Of a stretch of DNA of 64,000 nucleotides, positions 52,830 to 62,911 are shown one piece after another. Source of the stretch: Massilia sp. H6 (lineage in GTDB: Bacteria > Pseudomonadota > Gammaproteobacteria > Burkholderiales > Burkholderiaceae_D); the NCBI RefSeq assembly GCF_024802625.1, contig NZ_CP103371.1:2790001-2854000 (forward strand), written 5' to 3'. The position numbers and the translations under genes are program-made. Under the pieces are notes generated by a model, which was not told the DNA's origin, ran no database searches, and saw only the letters and a program-made list of their open reading frames with translations. How positions within the stretch are numbered: position 1 is the first letter of the stretch; the number at the start of each line of letters is the position of its first letter.

Positions 52830-53666
52830 TCAGAGTTCGACGACCAGGGCGGGCCGGAAAGCATCCTGCTCGCCCTTGCTCAGGTAGCCAAGCGGATTGG
52901 CGAGCACGCGGCACGACCAGGGCCGGCCGTCCTGCCTGGTTCCCGTCACGGTGTAGTCGTTGGCACAGTGCAAGTGCCCGTGCATCCAGACGTCGGCCAA
53001 CGGAAACAGCGCGTCGAGCGCGTTGCAAAAACCGGCCGTGCCGGGAACCAGGCCGTAGCGCGGGTCGGCGCTTTGCAGGCTGGGGGCGAAATGGGTGACC
53101 ACCACGGTGGCGCCGTCGAAGGGCAGCTCCAGCGCGCCGCGCAGCCAGTCCTGGCACTCGAGCGACATCGCGCGCAGGCCTTCGGCCAGCACCGGAACGC
53201 CATCCTTGAGCGTGGTGTTCTTCGACAAATAGTAATTGGCGGCGCGAAAAGCCTTCTCGCGCCGCTGCAACTGCTTGGCCAGCAATGGTTCCTGTTGCGC
53301 CAGTGCGTCGAAATCGCTCCACAGCGTGGTGCCGATAAAGCGAACCTGCCCGATGGTGATCGTTTCACGGTCGAGCCATTCGATGCCGAGGGCGTCGCAG
53401 GTGGCCCGCAAGCGCAGATAGGCATGCTCGAACTCGAGGCCATCGAATTCGTGGTTGCCTGGAATGTAGAGCACCCGCGCTGACGGCGCGCCAGGGCGCA
53501 GTGGCGAGAACCGTTCAAGGCCGAAGTCGTCGGTGGCCAGGCGCGAGCCAGCCTGGTAGGAGCCGATGTCGCCGGCCAGCACGACGACGTCGGTGTCGGG
53601 CGCGACCAGCGGCGCGAAGGCCGGGTAGCGTTCGAGATGCAGGTCGGAGAAAAGCTGGATGCGCAT
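52830..53666 (-). CDS. Metallophosphoesterase (calcineurin-like)
   Basis: A 278-residue protein with all five motifs of the calcineurin-like superfamily: FSDLHLE, LAGDIGSY, PGNHEFDG, VVTHFAPS and MHGHLH, which together bind two metal ions. It resembles uncharacterised phosphoesterases of about 280 residues acting in the cytoplasm. The ATG at 53666 is preferred because MRIQLFSDLHLE is the conserved start; a longer frame upstream is not supported. It is convergent with the metzincin gene. Substrate unknown. Confidence 0.9.
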   Translation of the reverse strand: MRIQLFSDLHLERYPAFAPLVAPDTDVVVLAGDIGSYQAGSRLATDDFGLERFSPLRPGAPSARVLYIPGNHEFDGLEFEHAYLRLRATCDALGIEWLDRETITIGQVRFIGTTLWSDFDALAQQEPLLAKQLQRREKAFRAANYYLSKNTTLKDGVPVLAEGLRAMSLECQDWLRGALELPFDGATVVVTHFAPSLQSADPRYGLVPGTAGFCNALDALFPLADVWMHGHLHCANDYTVTGTRQDGRPWSCRVLANPLGYLSKGEQDAFRPALVVEL

Positions 53667-53727
53667 GGTCGGCGCAGTATAGCGGCTTTCGCCGCCGGCC
53701 GCGCCCGCTACTAGCCTGCCTGGGCGC

Positions 53728-54156
53728 TCAGAATGTAATAACGACCGAAGGCGCGCTGCGGCGGGCCTGGCCGTGGTGGACGGCTTCGATGTTATTGCCG
53801 TCCGGGTCGAGCACGAAGGCCGCGTAATAGCCCGGGTGGTAGGCGCGTTCGCCGGGGCCGCCATTGTCGTGGCCGCCGGCGGCCAGGGCCGCGCGATGAA
53901 AAGCCTCGACCATTTGCCGGTCGCGCGCCTGGAAGGCCAGGTGATGGCGCCCGGTGGTCACGCCCGCCGCCGCTTCGCTGTCGACGCTCGAGACGAACAG
54001 TTCGTCATACCAGAACCAGCCCTCGCCGGTGCCACCAAGCGGCACCTCGAGCACCTCGAACACCGCCTTGTAGAAAGCCTGCGACGCCGGCAAGTCGCGT
54101 ACCACCAGCTGGACGTGATCGATCAGGCGTCCACGATGCAATTGCATTGTTTCCAT
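53728..54156 (-). CDS. VOC-family (glyoxalase-like) protein
   Basis: A 142-residue protein of the vicinal-oxygen-chelate fold with two beta-alpha-beta-beta-beta units: LIDHVQLVVRDLPASQAFYK and the second half RHHLAFQARDRQMVEAFHRA to PDGNNIEAVHHG. Metal ligands His and Glu are recognisable (DHVQLVV, HHLAFQ, NIEAV). GGAG lies seven bases before ATG 54156. Such proteins range from glyoxalases to dioxygenases and antibiotic-binding proteins; no assignment is possible. It lies between the phosphoesterase and DUF885 genes on the same strand. Confidence 0.88.
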   Translation of the reverse strand: METMQLHRGRLIDHVQLVVRDLPASQAFYKAVFEVLEVPLGGTGEGWFWYDELFVSSVDSEAAAGVTTGRHHLAFQARDRQMVEAFHRAALAAGGHDNGGPGERAYHPGYYAAFVLDPDGNNIEAVHHGQARRSAPSVVITF

Positions 54157-54246
54157 GCTGCGCTCCTGGAGAAGACGTTCATGAAAAACCTGTCTGTACG
54201 CCGGCAGTGTAGGAGCAAAAACGGCGCACTGCAACCGCACCGGTGT

Positions 54247-56079
54247 TCAGGAATTCTTGTGGCGCGCGATCCAGCTGTCGACCAGCTCGCCCAGCACATC
54301 GAGCGGCACCGAGCCCGCCCCCAGCACCAGGTCGTGGAAGCCCGGCAGCGTGAACTTGTCGCCCAATTCCTTGCGCGCCTTTTCGCGCAGCTCGATGATC
54401 CGCAGCATGCCGATCATGTAGGCGTTGGCCTGCCCCGGCCAGGCGACGTAGCGTTCGACTTCCTGCGCGCCGATGCCGTAGTCGATTGCCTGCTGGCGGG
54501 TCCAGCCTTTCGCGTGCAGGCCGGTATCGACCACCAGGCGCCGGGCGCGGAACAGTTCCGAGCCGAGTGCGCCCAGCAGGCCAGGCAAGTCGCCGTCGTA
54601 CCATCCCTGCTCGACCGCCAGGCGCTCGGTGTACAGCGCCCAGCCCTCGGAGTGCGCGCTGCCCCCGCTGAAGATGCGCTGGCTGCGATATTTCGGGATG
54701 CCGGTCAGCTCCTGCTGGATCGCCAGCTGGAAGTGGTGGCCCGGTACCGCTTCGTGGTAGGACAGGCTGCGCATGCGGATCATGTCGAAAGTCGGTCCGC
54801 GCAGCGGCACCCAGAAGATGCCCGGACGGGTGCCGTCCGGGGCCGGCGTCGAATAGTGCGCGGCGGCCGACGGTTCGGTCAGTGGCGGCTCGCGGCGCAC
54901 CTCGACCGGTGCGCGCGGTTTCAGGTTGAATAGCGCAGCGCTCCTGCGTTCGGCGTCCTTGACCATCTCGACATAGCCGGCCAGGATCGCCGGGCGCGGA
55001 TCGCCCTCGCCCTTGGGCTGGAAGCGCGCATCGAGCTGCTTCATGCGCGTTTCGATATTGCCCTGGCTTAGCCCGAGGGCGCGCAGGTGGCGGTCCATCT
55101 CGCCTTCGATGCGCGCCACTTCGCGCAGGCCGATCTCGTGGATCTGGTTCGGCGTCAGCCTGGTGCTGGTGAAGTTCTCGACCGCGCGGGCATAGGCCGC
55201 GGCGCCGCCGGGCAGGCGCGAGATGCCGGCCACGTCGCCGGTGCGCGGGTGCAGTTCGGCCAGGAATGCCTGCACCCGCTGGTAGGCCGGGCGGATGCGC
55301 GCGTCGACAATGTGGCTGGCGCGGGCCAGCGCCGCCTGGCGCTGTTCGGCACTGAGGCCTTCCATGTTCTCGGTGCGCTGCGCCAGCGAGGTAACCAGCA
55401 CGTTGGCGGCGGCCGCCGGCTTGAGGAAGGTATCGACCTGGTATTGCGCGCGCTCGAGGATGAAACGCGGCGGGATCAGCGATTTGGCCGCGGCGCCGCG
55501 CGCCCGGACCAGCGCCTCGTCCATGCGGGTATCGATCTGCTCCAAGCGTGCCAGATAGCTGTCGACATCCCGCGGATTGCGCAGCGGGTGGGTGGTGGTC
55601 ATGAAGTTCACCAGGCCGACCTGCACGCCGCTGAACTGCGAGAAGATGAAGGCGTGGTCGTCGAAGGGTTCGTTGGCAACGACGTTTTGCAGCGTCCAGC
55701 GCATCACGGCGGCCGAGACGCGCTGGCCTTCTTCGAGCGGCCCTGCCATCCATTGGTCCAGGCGCGCCAGGCCAGCCCGGGCCATGGCCACCGATTTGTC
55801 GCGATGGGCGCGGGTCAAGGGCGTCAGCTCACGGTCGAGCCTAGCCTGTTCGGGGCCGCCGAAATATTGCGTCGACGTCGCCGATTGCGGGCTAAGGCGC
55901 ACCCAATCCTCGGCGAATTTCTCGGACCAGGTATCGAAGGCCTTGTTCGGCTTGACGGCGGCGGCCTGCGCAGCGGGGGCCGCGACTGCCGCCGCAGGCA
56001 GGCTTGCTGCAGCGACTGCGGCAGGGAGGAACAGGGCGCCGACGAGGGCGCGCAGGCTGCGCTGGCGAAGAGATGGCAT
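54247..56079 (-). CDS. DUF885-family exported protein
   Basis: A 610-residue protein with a signal peptide (basic MPSLRQRSLR, hydrophobic ALVGALFLPAAVAAASLPAA). The C-terminal half carries the DUF885 hallmark SYHEAVPGHHFQLAIQQE (HExxPGHH) and the pattern GGSAHSEGWALYTERLAVEQ, which looks like a gluzincin-type zinc site, so a peptidase role is likely though not shown. The ATG at 56079 is chosen because the signal starts there. It is divergent from the TraR/DksA gene across a 269-bp gap that shows no further gene. Confidence 0.88.
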   Translation of the reverse strand: MPSLRQRSLRALVGALFLPAAVAAASLPAAAVAAPAAQAAAVKPNKAFDTWSEKFAEDWVRLSPQSATSTQYFGGPEQARLDRELTPLTRAHRDKSVAMARAGLARLDQWMAGPLEEGQRVSAAVMRWTLQNVVANEPFDDHAFIFSQFSGVQVGLVNFMTTTHPLRNPRDVDSYLARLEQIDTRMDEALVRARGAAAKSLIPPRFILERAQYQVDTFLKPAAAANVLVTSLAQRTENMEGLSAEQRQAALARASHIVDARIRPAYQRVQAFLAELHPRTGDVAGISRLPGGAAAYARAVENFTSTRLTPNQIHEIGLREVARIEGEMDRHLRALGLSQGNIETRMKQLDARFQPKGEGDPRPAILAGYVEMVKDAERRSAALFNLKPRAPVEVRREPPLTEPSAAAHYSTPAPDGTRPGIFWVPLRGPTFDMIRMRSLSYHEAVPGHHFQLAIQQELTGIPKYRSQRIFSGGSAHSEGWALYTERLAVEQGWYDGDLPGLLGALGSELFRARRLVVDTGLHAKGWTRQQAIDYGIGAQEVERYVAWPGQANAYMIGMLRIIELREKARKELGDKFTLPGFHDLVLGAGSVPLDVLGELVDSWIARHKNS

Positions 56080-56348
56080 CGTGGTTGACTTCCTTGTCGT
56101 TGATCGTGTGAAGCAGGTTCGGGTACCGTGCTTTGGCGCCGGCGAATCTACCATGGAACGGGCTCGACAAACAACGCGCGCGCAGTATGTACAGGTGCGG
56201 CCCGACCCGGCGCGAGCCTGTGGTGGCGCTCCGTGCGCGCGCCGCGCGCCTTATCGTTTAGACTCGATTCGACAGCAGTACGCATCTTGACCACGGGCCC
56301 ATTCGCAGCTGGAAGGGCCGGCCCCTCACCGTCTTTACAGGATAAACA

Positions 56349-56747
56349 ATGCCGCCTCTTTCCCCATCGGTAAGCGAACAACTCAACAAGCGCCTGCACG
56401 AGGCCCGCGCCGATCTGCTCGAGACTGTGCGCTCGCGCACCGCCTCAGACGATGACGAAGCACCGGCGATCGGGCCGCTGGCCCACCAGGGGCAATCAGA
56501 CGACGCGCCGCAATCGGAAATGATCAGCCACATCGAGCAGCACCTGGCCGAACACGAAACGGCGCTGCTGCGCGAGATCGAGGTCGCCATCGGCAAACTC
56601 GAATCGGGCGGCGCCGGCATCTGCGAATCGTGCGGCTGCGATATCCCGGAGGCGCGCCTGCTGGCCACGCCGACGGTGCGCCTGTGCATCGCCTGCCAGG
56701 AACAGCTCGAGAAAGACCAGCACACCGGACGCGGCCCGTCCATGTAG
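56349..56747 (+). CDS. TraR/DksA-family C4 zinc-finger protein
   Basis: A 132-residue protein of the DksA/TraR family, which enters the RNA polymerase secondary channel. The zinc finger is Cys92, Cys95, Cys113, Cys116 (CESCGCDIP and CIACQ). The N-terminal helices are shorter than in DksA (about 151 residues) and the acidic loop-tip DxxDxA is replaced by a run of acids (SDDDEAPA), so it need not work like DksA. It is probably one of several paralogues. It is a single-gene unit; the downstream hydrolase gene begins 90 bp later. Confidence 0.9.
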   Translation: MPPLSPSVSEQLNKRLHEARADLLETVRSRTASDDDEAPAIGPLAHQGQSDDAPQSEMISHIEQHLAEHETALLREIEVAIGKLESGGAGICESCGCDIPEARLLATPTVRLCIACQEQLEKDQHTGRGPSM

Positions 56748-56837
56748 TGCCGCTGGTGCCGCCGGTGGCGCCTGGCCGACGCGCTCTCCCACGCTTGCCG
56801 TCCGCCTCAAAAGTTATCCTTAGCGTAAGCTTGCTCG

Positions 56838-58070
56838 ATGGATAACATGACGCATTCGCTGGTCGGCCTGGCCTTGGGAGAACTGGTGGACCGTGCGCTG
56901 CCGGCGCCTGTCGAGCCGGCCCATGCCAAGCTGCGGCGCCGTGTCCTGCTCGCCACCGGCCTGCTGGCCAGTAACTTCCCCGACCTCGATCTGGTCCTGA
57001 CGCCGCTGCTGGCTGCGCCGCTGGGCTACCTGATTCACCACCGCGGCCATACCCATACCCTGCTGTATGCGCTGCCGCAGGTAGCGCTGCTGCTGGTGTT
57101 GGCCTGGCTGCTGTGGCCCGGGGCGCGCCGGCTGATGCGCTCGGACCAGCTCGCGCGCCGCGCGGTACTCGGAACCGCCCTGCTCGGGATGCTGCTGCAC
57201 CTGTTGTTCGACGCCCTGAACGCCTATGGCCTCCATCCCTTCTATCCCTTCGATGCGCGCTGGCTTTATGGCGACGTGGTGTTCATCGTCGAGCCGGTGT
57301 TCTGGACCGCGCTCGGGGTGGGACTGGCGCTGTGCGCCCGCACCCGCCTGGCCGGCCGCCTGGTGCTGGGGTTTTTCTGTGCCATGCCGCCCCTGCTCGC
57401 CGGGCTCGGGCTGTTGCAATGGGGTTCGCTGGCAGCGCTGGCGCTGATCGCGTTGCTGGTCGCCGCCGCCAGCCTGCGCGCCGGTGCGCGCGCCGGCCTG
57501 TTCGCGGCAATCGCCGTGTGCGTCGGCTTTGTCGGCATCCAGACCGTCGCCGGGCAACTGGCGCACAGCCAGGCCAGCGCCGCGCTCGCCCAGGTGGCTC
57601 CGGGCAGCCGCGTGCTCGACATTCCACTGTCCCCCTTTCCCGCCAATCCGCTGTGCTGGTCGTTCATTACCATCAGCGAAGGACCGGACGATGGCAGCTA
57701 TGACATCCGGGTCGGGGTGCTGAGCCTGGCGCCGGGCATCGCACCGGTGGCGCATTGTCCGGCGCGTTTCGGCGGAGAGCCGGCTGCGCGCTCGCCGAGG
57801 CTCGCCTGGAAGTCCGACGAAACCGGCAGCCTGGCCGCCCTGCGCCGCCTGCAGCGCAGCAATTGCCATCTCGATGCCTGGCTGCGCTTTGCGCGGGCGC
57901 CGTCTCTGCTTGGCGGCAACGCGACCGACTTGCGCTTCAGCCCACCGGGCCAGCCGAATTTCTCGACCCTGCCCTATGCCGAACGGGCCGGCCAGCCCTG
58001 CCCCGCCCCCGTGGCGCAGTGGGGCTATCCGCGCGCCGACCTGCTGGCGCCAGCGCCAGCCATCGAATGA
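56838..58070 (+). CDS. YdjM-like membrane metal-dependent hydrolase
   Basis: A 410-residue protein. The N-terminal part (about 1-200) is the membrane-bound hydrolase domain with HSLVGLALGE, SNFPDLDLV and HHRGHTHTLL, whose His and Asp residues should bind metal; about six membrane helices run to residue 250. The C-terminal ~160 residues are soluble, probably periplasmic, and hold four cysteines. Relatives in E. coli (YdjM) are SOS-regulated, but no LexA box was recognised here. Substrate unknown. An ATG three codons into the gene (MTHSLVG) is an alternative start. Confidence 0.85.
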   Translation: MDNMTHSLVGLALGELVDRALPAPVEPAHAKLRRRVLLATGLLASNFPDLDLVLTPLLAAPLGYLIHHRGHTHTLLYALPQVALLLVLAWLLWPGARRLMRSDQLARRAVLGTALLGMLLHLLFDALNAYGLHPFYPFDARWLYGDVVFIVEPVFWTALGVGLALCARTRLAGRLVLGFFCAMPPLLAGLGLLQWGSLAALALIALLVAAASLRAGARAGLFAAIAVCVGFVGIQTVAGQLAHSQASAALAQVAPGSRVLDIPLSPFPANPLCWSFITISEGPDDGSYDIRVGVLSLAPGIAPVAHCPARFGGEPAARSPRLAWKSDETGSLAALRRLQRSNCHLDAWLRFARAPSLLGGNATDLRFSPPGQPNFSTLPYAERAGQPCPAPVAQWGYPRADLLAPAPAIE

Positions 58071-58192
58071 CTGTGCTTGACGCGCACCGGAGTGAACCGC
58101 CCGCCGCCAAGTTGCGAAAAGCGCTATCTTGGTGGATACGCCAGCACCGGCAACGACCACGTTCGCTGCCCACCAACTAAAGAGGAATACCA

Positions 58193-58873
58193 ATGCCCGA
58201 CTTCGATCCCAACAGGCGACAATTGCTCAAGGCCTCGACGGCTGCCGTGGGTGGCGCCGCCGCCTCCGGCTTCGCGCCGCAAGCGGTGGCCGCCGCCGCC
58301 GCCCAGCCGACCGCGTCGACCACGCCCGCCACCATGAGCATCCTGTTGCGGGTCAACGGTACCGAGCACCAGCTGATGGTCGATCCGCGCATCACCTTGC
58401 TCGACGCCCTGCGCGAGCGCCTGCACCTGACCGGGTCCAAGAAGGGCTGCGACCAGGGCCAGTGTGGCGCCTGCACGGTGCTGATCGACGGCCGCCGCAC
58501 CACATCTTGCCTGACGCTGGCGGTGATGCAGGAAGGCCACGACATCACGACCATCGAGGGCCTGGGCACGCCCACCAGCCTGCATCCGCTGCAGGCAGCC
58601 TTTATCAAGCACGACGGGTTCCAGTGCGGCTTTTGCACCCCCGGCCAGATCTGTTCGGCCGTCGGCATGCTGGCCGAGGTGAAGGCCGGGATGCCGAGCC
58701 ACGTCACGGCCGACCTGAACGCCGCCATCGAGCCCGGCGACATGGAATTTCGCGAGCGCATGAGCGGCAACCTGTGCCGCTGCGGTGCGTATTCGAATAT
58801 CCAAGAAGCAATTGCCGAAGTAGCCGGCATGCCTGGACAGGCACCTTCTGCAACGCCGGGAGCCAAGCAATGA
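58193..58873 (+). CDS. paoA: Aldehyde oxidoreductase 2Fe-2S subunit (PaoA type)
   Basis: A 226-residue small subunit with a Tat signal ([20 protein letters not shown]) and two [2Fe-2S] clusters, [18 protein letters not shown] with a later Cys, and [12 protein letters not shown] with [11 protein letters not shown]. It matches PaoA (YagT) of E. coli, the part of the periplasmic aldehyde oxidase that carries the export signal for the whole PaoABC heterotrimer. AAAGAGG precedes the ATG. Its stop overlaps the paoB start by 4 bp. Confidence 0.93.
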   Translation: MPDFDPNRRQLLKASTAAVGGAAASGFAPQAVAAAAAQPTASTTPATMSILLRVNGTEHQLMVDPRITLLDALRERLHLTGSKKGCDQGQCGACTVLIDGRRTTSCLTLAVMQEGHDITTIEGLGTPTSLHPLQAAFIKHDGFQCGFCTPGQICSAVGMLAEVKAGMPSHVTADLNAAIEPGDMEFRERMSGNLCRCGAYSNIQEAIAEVAGMPGQAPSATPGAKQ

Positions 58874-59820
58874 AAGCCTTTACCTACGAACGCGCGGGCA
58901 CACCGGCTGAGGCCGCGGCCGCGGCGGCCCGCATCCCCGGTTCGCGCTTCATTGCGGGCGGCACCAATTTACTCGACCTGATGAAGCTCCAGATCGAAAC
59001 CCCGAGCCACCTGATCGACGTAAACGACCTCGCGCTCGACCGCGTCGAGCCCATCGCGGGCGGCGGTTTGCGCATTGGCGCGCTGGTACGCAATTCCGAC
59101 CTGGCCAATGACCCCACGGTGAAGCGCGACTATGGCGTGCTCGCGCGCGCCCTGCTGGCCGGCGCCTCGGGCCAGCTGCGCAACCAGGCCACCACCGGCG
59201 GCAACCTGCTGCAGCGCACCCGCTGCCCGTATTTCTACGATACCAACCAGCCCTGCAACAAGCGACAGCCGGACAGCGGCTGCAGCGCGCTGCCCGGTTT
59301 CAGCCGGCTGCATGCCATCGTCGGCCACAGCGACGCCTGCATCGCCACCCACCCGAGCGACATGGCGGTGGCCATGCGCGTGCTCGATGCCCAGGTCGAA
59401 ACCATCAAGCCGGACGGCAGCAGCCGCATCATCCCGATCGCCGACTTCCACCGCCTGCCCGGCAAGACGCCGCACCTCGACCACAACCTGCAGCCCGGCG
59501 AACTGATCACCGCGGTGACGCTGCCAGCTCCCGCCGGCGGCCTTCAGGTGTACCGCAAGGTGCGCGACCGCGCCTCGTATGCCTTCGCGCTGGTGTCGGT
59601 GGCCGCGATCGTCCAGCCGGACGGTAGCGGCCGGGTTGCGCTGGGGGGCGTCGCCCACAAGCCATGGCGCGTGGAAGCGGCCGAAGCGGCGTTCTCCAGC
59701 GGGCCCCAGGCCTTCGCCGGCGCGCTGCTGCAAGGCGCCCGTACCACGCATGACAACGCGTACAAGCTGCCGCTCGTGGAACGCACGCTAGCCGCGATCA
59801 TTGCTCAAGCAAAAGCCTAG
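58870..59820 (+). CDS. paoB: Aldehyde oxidoreductase FAD subunit (PaoB type)
   Basis: A 316-residue FAD subunit of the molybdenum-flavin hydroxylase family. FAD-binding segments are [15 protein letters not shown] and [13 protein letters not shown]; the stretch [20 protein letters not shown] followed by CSALPG supplies the four cysteines that in E. coli PaoB (YagS) hold an extra [4Fe-4S] cluster. It passes electrons from PaoA clusters to an acceptor. The start follows from the 4-bp overlap with paoA; a much longer frame in this register is a shadow of paoA. Confidence 0.93.
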   Translation: MKAFTYERAGTPAEAAAAAARIPGSRFIAGGTNLLDLMKLQIETPSHLIDVNDLALDRVEPIAGGGLRIGALVRNSDLANDPTVKRDYGVLARALLAGASGQLRNQATTGGNLLQRTRCPYFYDTNQPCNKRQPDSGCSALPGFSRLHAIVGHSDACIATHPSDMAVAMRVLDAQVETIKPDGSSRIIPIADFHRLPGKTPHLDHNLQPGELITAVTLPAPAGGLQVYRKVRDRASYAFALVSVAAIVQPDGSGRVALGGVAHKPWRVEAAEAAFSSGPQAFAGALLQGARTTHDNAYKLPLVERTLAAIIAQAKA

Positions 59821-59834
59821 TTACAGGGACTGCC

Positions 59835-62093
59835 ATGAAATTCAACGAACCCGCCAGCACCAACCCGATCGACCAGCTCAAGGTCGTGGGCCAGCCTATC
59901 GACCGCATCGACGGTCCGTACAAGACCACCGGCACCGCGCCCTATGCGATGGACCGCCATGACGTGGTGCCGAACCAGGCCCACGGCTATATTCTTGGTG
60001 CCAGCATCGCCACCGGCCGCATCGTCTCGATGGACCTGGCCGCGGCCAAGGCCGCCCCGGGCGTGCTGGCCATCGTCACCGCCGAGAATGCTGGCAAGCT
60101 CCACAAGGGCAAATACAACACCGCGATGCTGCTGGCCGGCCCGCGCGTCGAGCACTACCATCAGGCCGTTGCGCTGGTGGTGGCCGACACCTACGAACAG
60201 GCGCGCGCCGCCGCCCACCTGGTGCGCGTGCGCTACGAACGCGACCCGGGCGTGTTCGACCTGCACGCGGTCAAGAACAAGGCCGCCGCCCCCAAGGGCG
60301 CGACAGCAGAGACCCGGGTCGGCGACTTCACCGGCGCCTTTGCGTCGAGCCCGGTGCGGCTCGATGCCGAGTACACCACCGCGCACGAGTCGCATTCGAT
60401 GATGGAGCCGCATGCCAGCATCGCCGCCTGGGACGGCGACCGCCTGACCCTGTGGACCTCGAACCAGATGATTGACTGGAATACCTCCGACCTGGCCAAG
60501 ACGCTTGGCATTCCGAAGTCCAAGGTGCGCGTGATGTCGCCTTTCATCGGCGGCGGCTTTGGCTCCAAGCTGTTCACGCGCGCCGATTCCGTCATGGCCG
60601 CGCTGGGCGCCAGGGCCGTGGGCCGTCCCGTCAAGGTGATGCTGCAGCGGGCGCTGATCCCGAATAACACCACCCACCGTTCGGCCACCATCCAGCGCCT
60701 GCGGATCGGCGCCACGCGCGAGGGCAAGATCGTCGCGATCGGCCACGACGCGGTTTCGGGCAACCTCAAGGACGGTGGCCCCGAGAGCGCGGCGACCCAG
60801 ACCCGTACGCTGTATGCGGGTGCACACCGCATGACTTCCAACCGGGTGGCGACGATGGACCTGCCGGAAGCGAACGCGATGCGCGCACCGGGCGAGGCGC
60901 CCGGCATGGCAGCACTCGAGATCGCCATGGACGAGATGGCGGAAAAACTCGGCATCGACCCGGTACAGTTTCGCGTCCTGAACGACACCCAGGTGGTGCC
61001 GGACAATCCCGAAAATCCCGCGGGCGCCGACCCGCATGGCAAGAAGGACAAGCAAAAGAGCAGCCACGATCCGCATCCACCGTTCTCTAAACGCCAGTTC
61101 ATCCAATGCCTGCAGACCGGCGCCGAGCGCTTTGGCTGGAACCTGCGCAAGGCCCCTGGCCAGCGCCGCGAAGGCCGCTGGCTGGTCGGCATGGGCATGG
61201 CTGCTGCCTTGCGCGATAACGTGCTCATGAAGTCGGCGGCGCGCGTGCGCCTGGACCGGCGCGGCAACCTGACGGTGGAAACCGACATGACCGATATCGG
61301 TACCGGCAGCTATACCATCATCGCGCAGACCGCCAGCGAAATGATGGGCATCCCGATGGCCAGGGTCAAGGTGCGCCTGGGCGATTCGAGCTTTCCGGTG
61401 TCGTGCGGTTCGGGCGGCCAGTGGGGCGGCAACAACTCGACCGCCGGCGTCTATGCGGCCTGCATGAAGCTGCGCGACGCCATCGCCGTCAAGGCTGGCA
61501 TGGACCCGGCGCGCGCCATCTTCGCCGATGGCCTGGTGCGTGCCGGCGAGCGCAGCCTGCCGCTGGGCGAAGCGGTCGGCGAACGCGAACTGGTGGCCGA
61601 GGACTTCATCGAATACGGCGACATCGACAAGCGCTTCCAGCAGGCGACCTTCGGCGCCCACTTCGTCGAGGTGGCGGTGGACGCGGCGACCTGCGAAGTG
61701 CGGATCCGCCGCATGCTGGCGGTGTGCGCGGCCGGACGCATCCTGAACCCGAAGACCGCGCGCAGCCAGGTGATCGGCGCCATGACCATGGGCGCCGGTG
61801 CCGCCTTGATGGAAGAACTGGCGGTCGACAAGCGGCTCGGCTTCTTCGTCAACCACGACCTGGCTGGCTACGAGGTACCCTCGCACGCGGACATTCCGCA
61901 CCAGGAAGTGATCTTCCTGGACGAGACCGACCCGATGTCCTCGCCGATGAAAGCCAAGGGGATCGCGGAGCTGGGCATTTGCGGGGTCGCCGCGGCCATC
62001 GCCAACGCGGTCTACAACGCCACCGGCGTGCGGGTACGCGAGTATCCGATCACGCTCGACAAGCTGATCACCAAGATGCCGCTGTCAGTGTAA
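59835..62093 (+). CDS. paoC: Aldehyde oxidoreductase molybdenum subunit (PaoC type)
   Basis: A 752-residue catalytic subunit that binds molybdopterin-cytosine dinucleotide and oxidises aldehydes, especially aromatic ones, to acids. Motifs: TTAHESHSMMEPHASIAAWD, PFIGGGFGSKL, AMRAPGEAPGMAALEIAMDE and the C-terminal GIAELGICGVAAAIANAVYN region with the catalytic Glu. It has no own signal, in line with co-export with PaoA. E. coli paoABC is followed by the maturation gene paoD; none is found here. It ends 6 bp before a strong hairpin. Confidence 0.93.
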   Translation: MKFNEPASTNPIDQLKVVGQPIDRIDGPYKTTGTAPYAMDRHDVVPNQAHGYILGASIATGRIVSMDLAAAKAAPGVLAIVTAENAGKLHKGKYNTAMLLAGPRVEHYHQAVALVVADTYEQARAAAHLVRVRYERDPGVFDLHAVKNKAAAPKGATAETRVGDFTGAFASSPVRLDAEYTTAHESHSMMEPHASIAAWDGDRLTLWTSNQMIDWNTSDLAKTLGIPKSKVRVMSPFIGGGFGSKLFTRADSVMAALGARAVGRPVKVMLQRALIPNNTTHRSATIQRLRIGATREGKIVAIGHDAVSGNLKDGGPESAATQTRTLYAGAHRMTSNRVATMDLPEANAMRAPGEAPGMAALEIAMDEMAEKLGIDPVQFRVLNDTQVVPDNPENPAGADPHGKKDKQKSSHDPHPPFSKRQFIQCLQTGAERFGWNLRKAPGQRREGRWLVGMGMAAALRDNVLMKSAARVRLDRRGNLTVETDMTDIGTGSYTIIAQTASEMMGIPMARVKVRLGDSSFPVSCGSGGQWGGNNSTAGVYAACMKLRDAIAVKAGMDPARAIFADGLVRAGERSLPLGEAVGERELVAEDFIEYGDIDKRFQQATFGAHFVEVAVDAATCEVRIRRMLAVCAAGRILNPKTARSQVIGAMTMGAGAALMEELAVDKRLGFFVNHDLAGYEVPSHADIPHQEVIFLDETDPMSSPMKAKGIAELGICGVAAAIANAVYNATGVRVREYPITLDKLITKMPLSV

Positions 62094-62098
62094 TGCCC

Positions 62099-62123
62099 TG
62101 CGGCCGGCGCCCTGCCGGCCGCA
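62099..62123. terminator. Strong hairpin after paoABC
   Basis: TGCGGCCGGC and GCCGGCCGCA form a perfect 10-bp stem with a 5-base loop (GCCCT), 6 bases after the paoC stop. No T-run follows, so termination may need Rho or the hairpin may protect the mRNA end. Confidence 0.5.
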
Positions 62124-62222
62124 TTCAGAATTGCATGCCCGGGGGGAAACCATTGTTTCTCGCGTTACGGTTTGGAACAATTTTGAATCGTGCATACGCC
62201 GCGCTGGGCTTAGCATCGCTGC

Positions 62223-62621
62223 ATGAACTTCTGCTTTCCTACCCCTCAAGGCGACAAATGCCTCGTCAAGCTCCGGGCCACCGGGCGTTACGGTTTTTCC
62301 TTGCCTAAAACGGTCGAAATCACCGCGCCCGATGGTGTGGTCTCGAGCTATCTGCACCACAGCCGCCAGGTGGGACTCAAGGCTGAACTGACCAACCGCA
62401 CCCTGGTCAGGATCGCGGTCGCCCAGTTCCTGCGAGGCGCACGCGGCGACGCCGTCGAGATCGACGATGGCGTGGCGCCGTTCGAGGGAACGCTGGAGCA
62501 GATCCGGCCGTTCGCACCGCCCGCGCCTGCGCCACGGGTGCGCCCGGCGCGTGTCCTGCCAAGAACGCCTGCCGCGGGAGCCGGCGCCGCTGGCTCTGCC
62601 TCTGCCAAGGAAGCGGCGTAA
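62223..62621 (+). CDS. Small hypothetical protein
   Basis: A 132-residue protein with no recognised family. The N-terminal ~95 residues look folded (GDKCLVKLRATGRYGFSLPK, then VEITAPDGVVSSYLHHSRQV and AELTNRTLVRIAVAQFLRGA); the C-terminal ~40 residues are Pro/Ala-rich and unordered (APPAPAPRVRPARVL). No signal or membrane segment. No clear ribosome binding site. It stands alone between the paoABC hairpin and the amidase fusion. A 290-bp gap follows that is AT-richer (62740-62780) and probably carries the promoter of the next gene, but no other gene. Confidence 0.6.
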   Translation: MNFCFPTPQGDKCLVKLRATGRYGFSLPKTVEITAPDGVVSSYLHHSRQVGLKAELTNRTLVRIAVAQFLRGARGDAVEIDDGVAPFEGTLEQIRPFAPPAPAPRVRPARVLPRTPAAGAGAAGSASAKEAA

Positions 62622-62911
62622 GGCGCAGCGAGCTCTGGGTGCGCAAGCAGCCTGCCACGCCTACCACGCTGAGGCCGTAACCGCATCGCGAAAGTCAATC
62701 TCGTTTCAAGCGTTGTGCTTTTCGTTGTTGTTTTTACACCTTCGTTCAATTGATGGTGTATTTTTGCTATGGATTTTGGAGCAGAATCAAGCTACTGCGC
62801 GCACAACCGCGGTAGAGCTGCCGCCGCCCTCTCGTGGCCATCCCTGCTTGCCGCGCAGCGAAGACACCCCCAACGGCCGGGGTCGCGGCCGGTTACCGCA
62901 AGGAGGACGCG

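Noticed and set aside
59817..61901. 694-codon frame antisense to paoC
   Set aside because: Shadow; paoC has the molybdenum-hydroxylase motifs.
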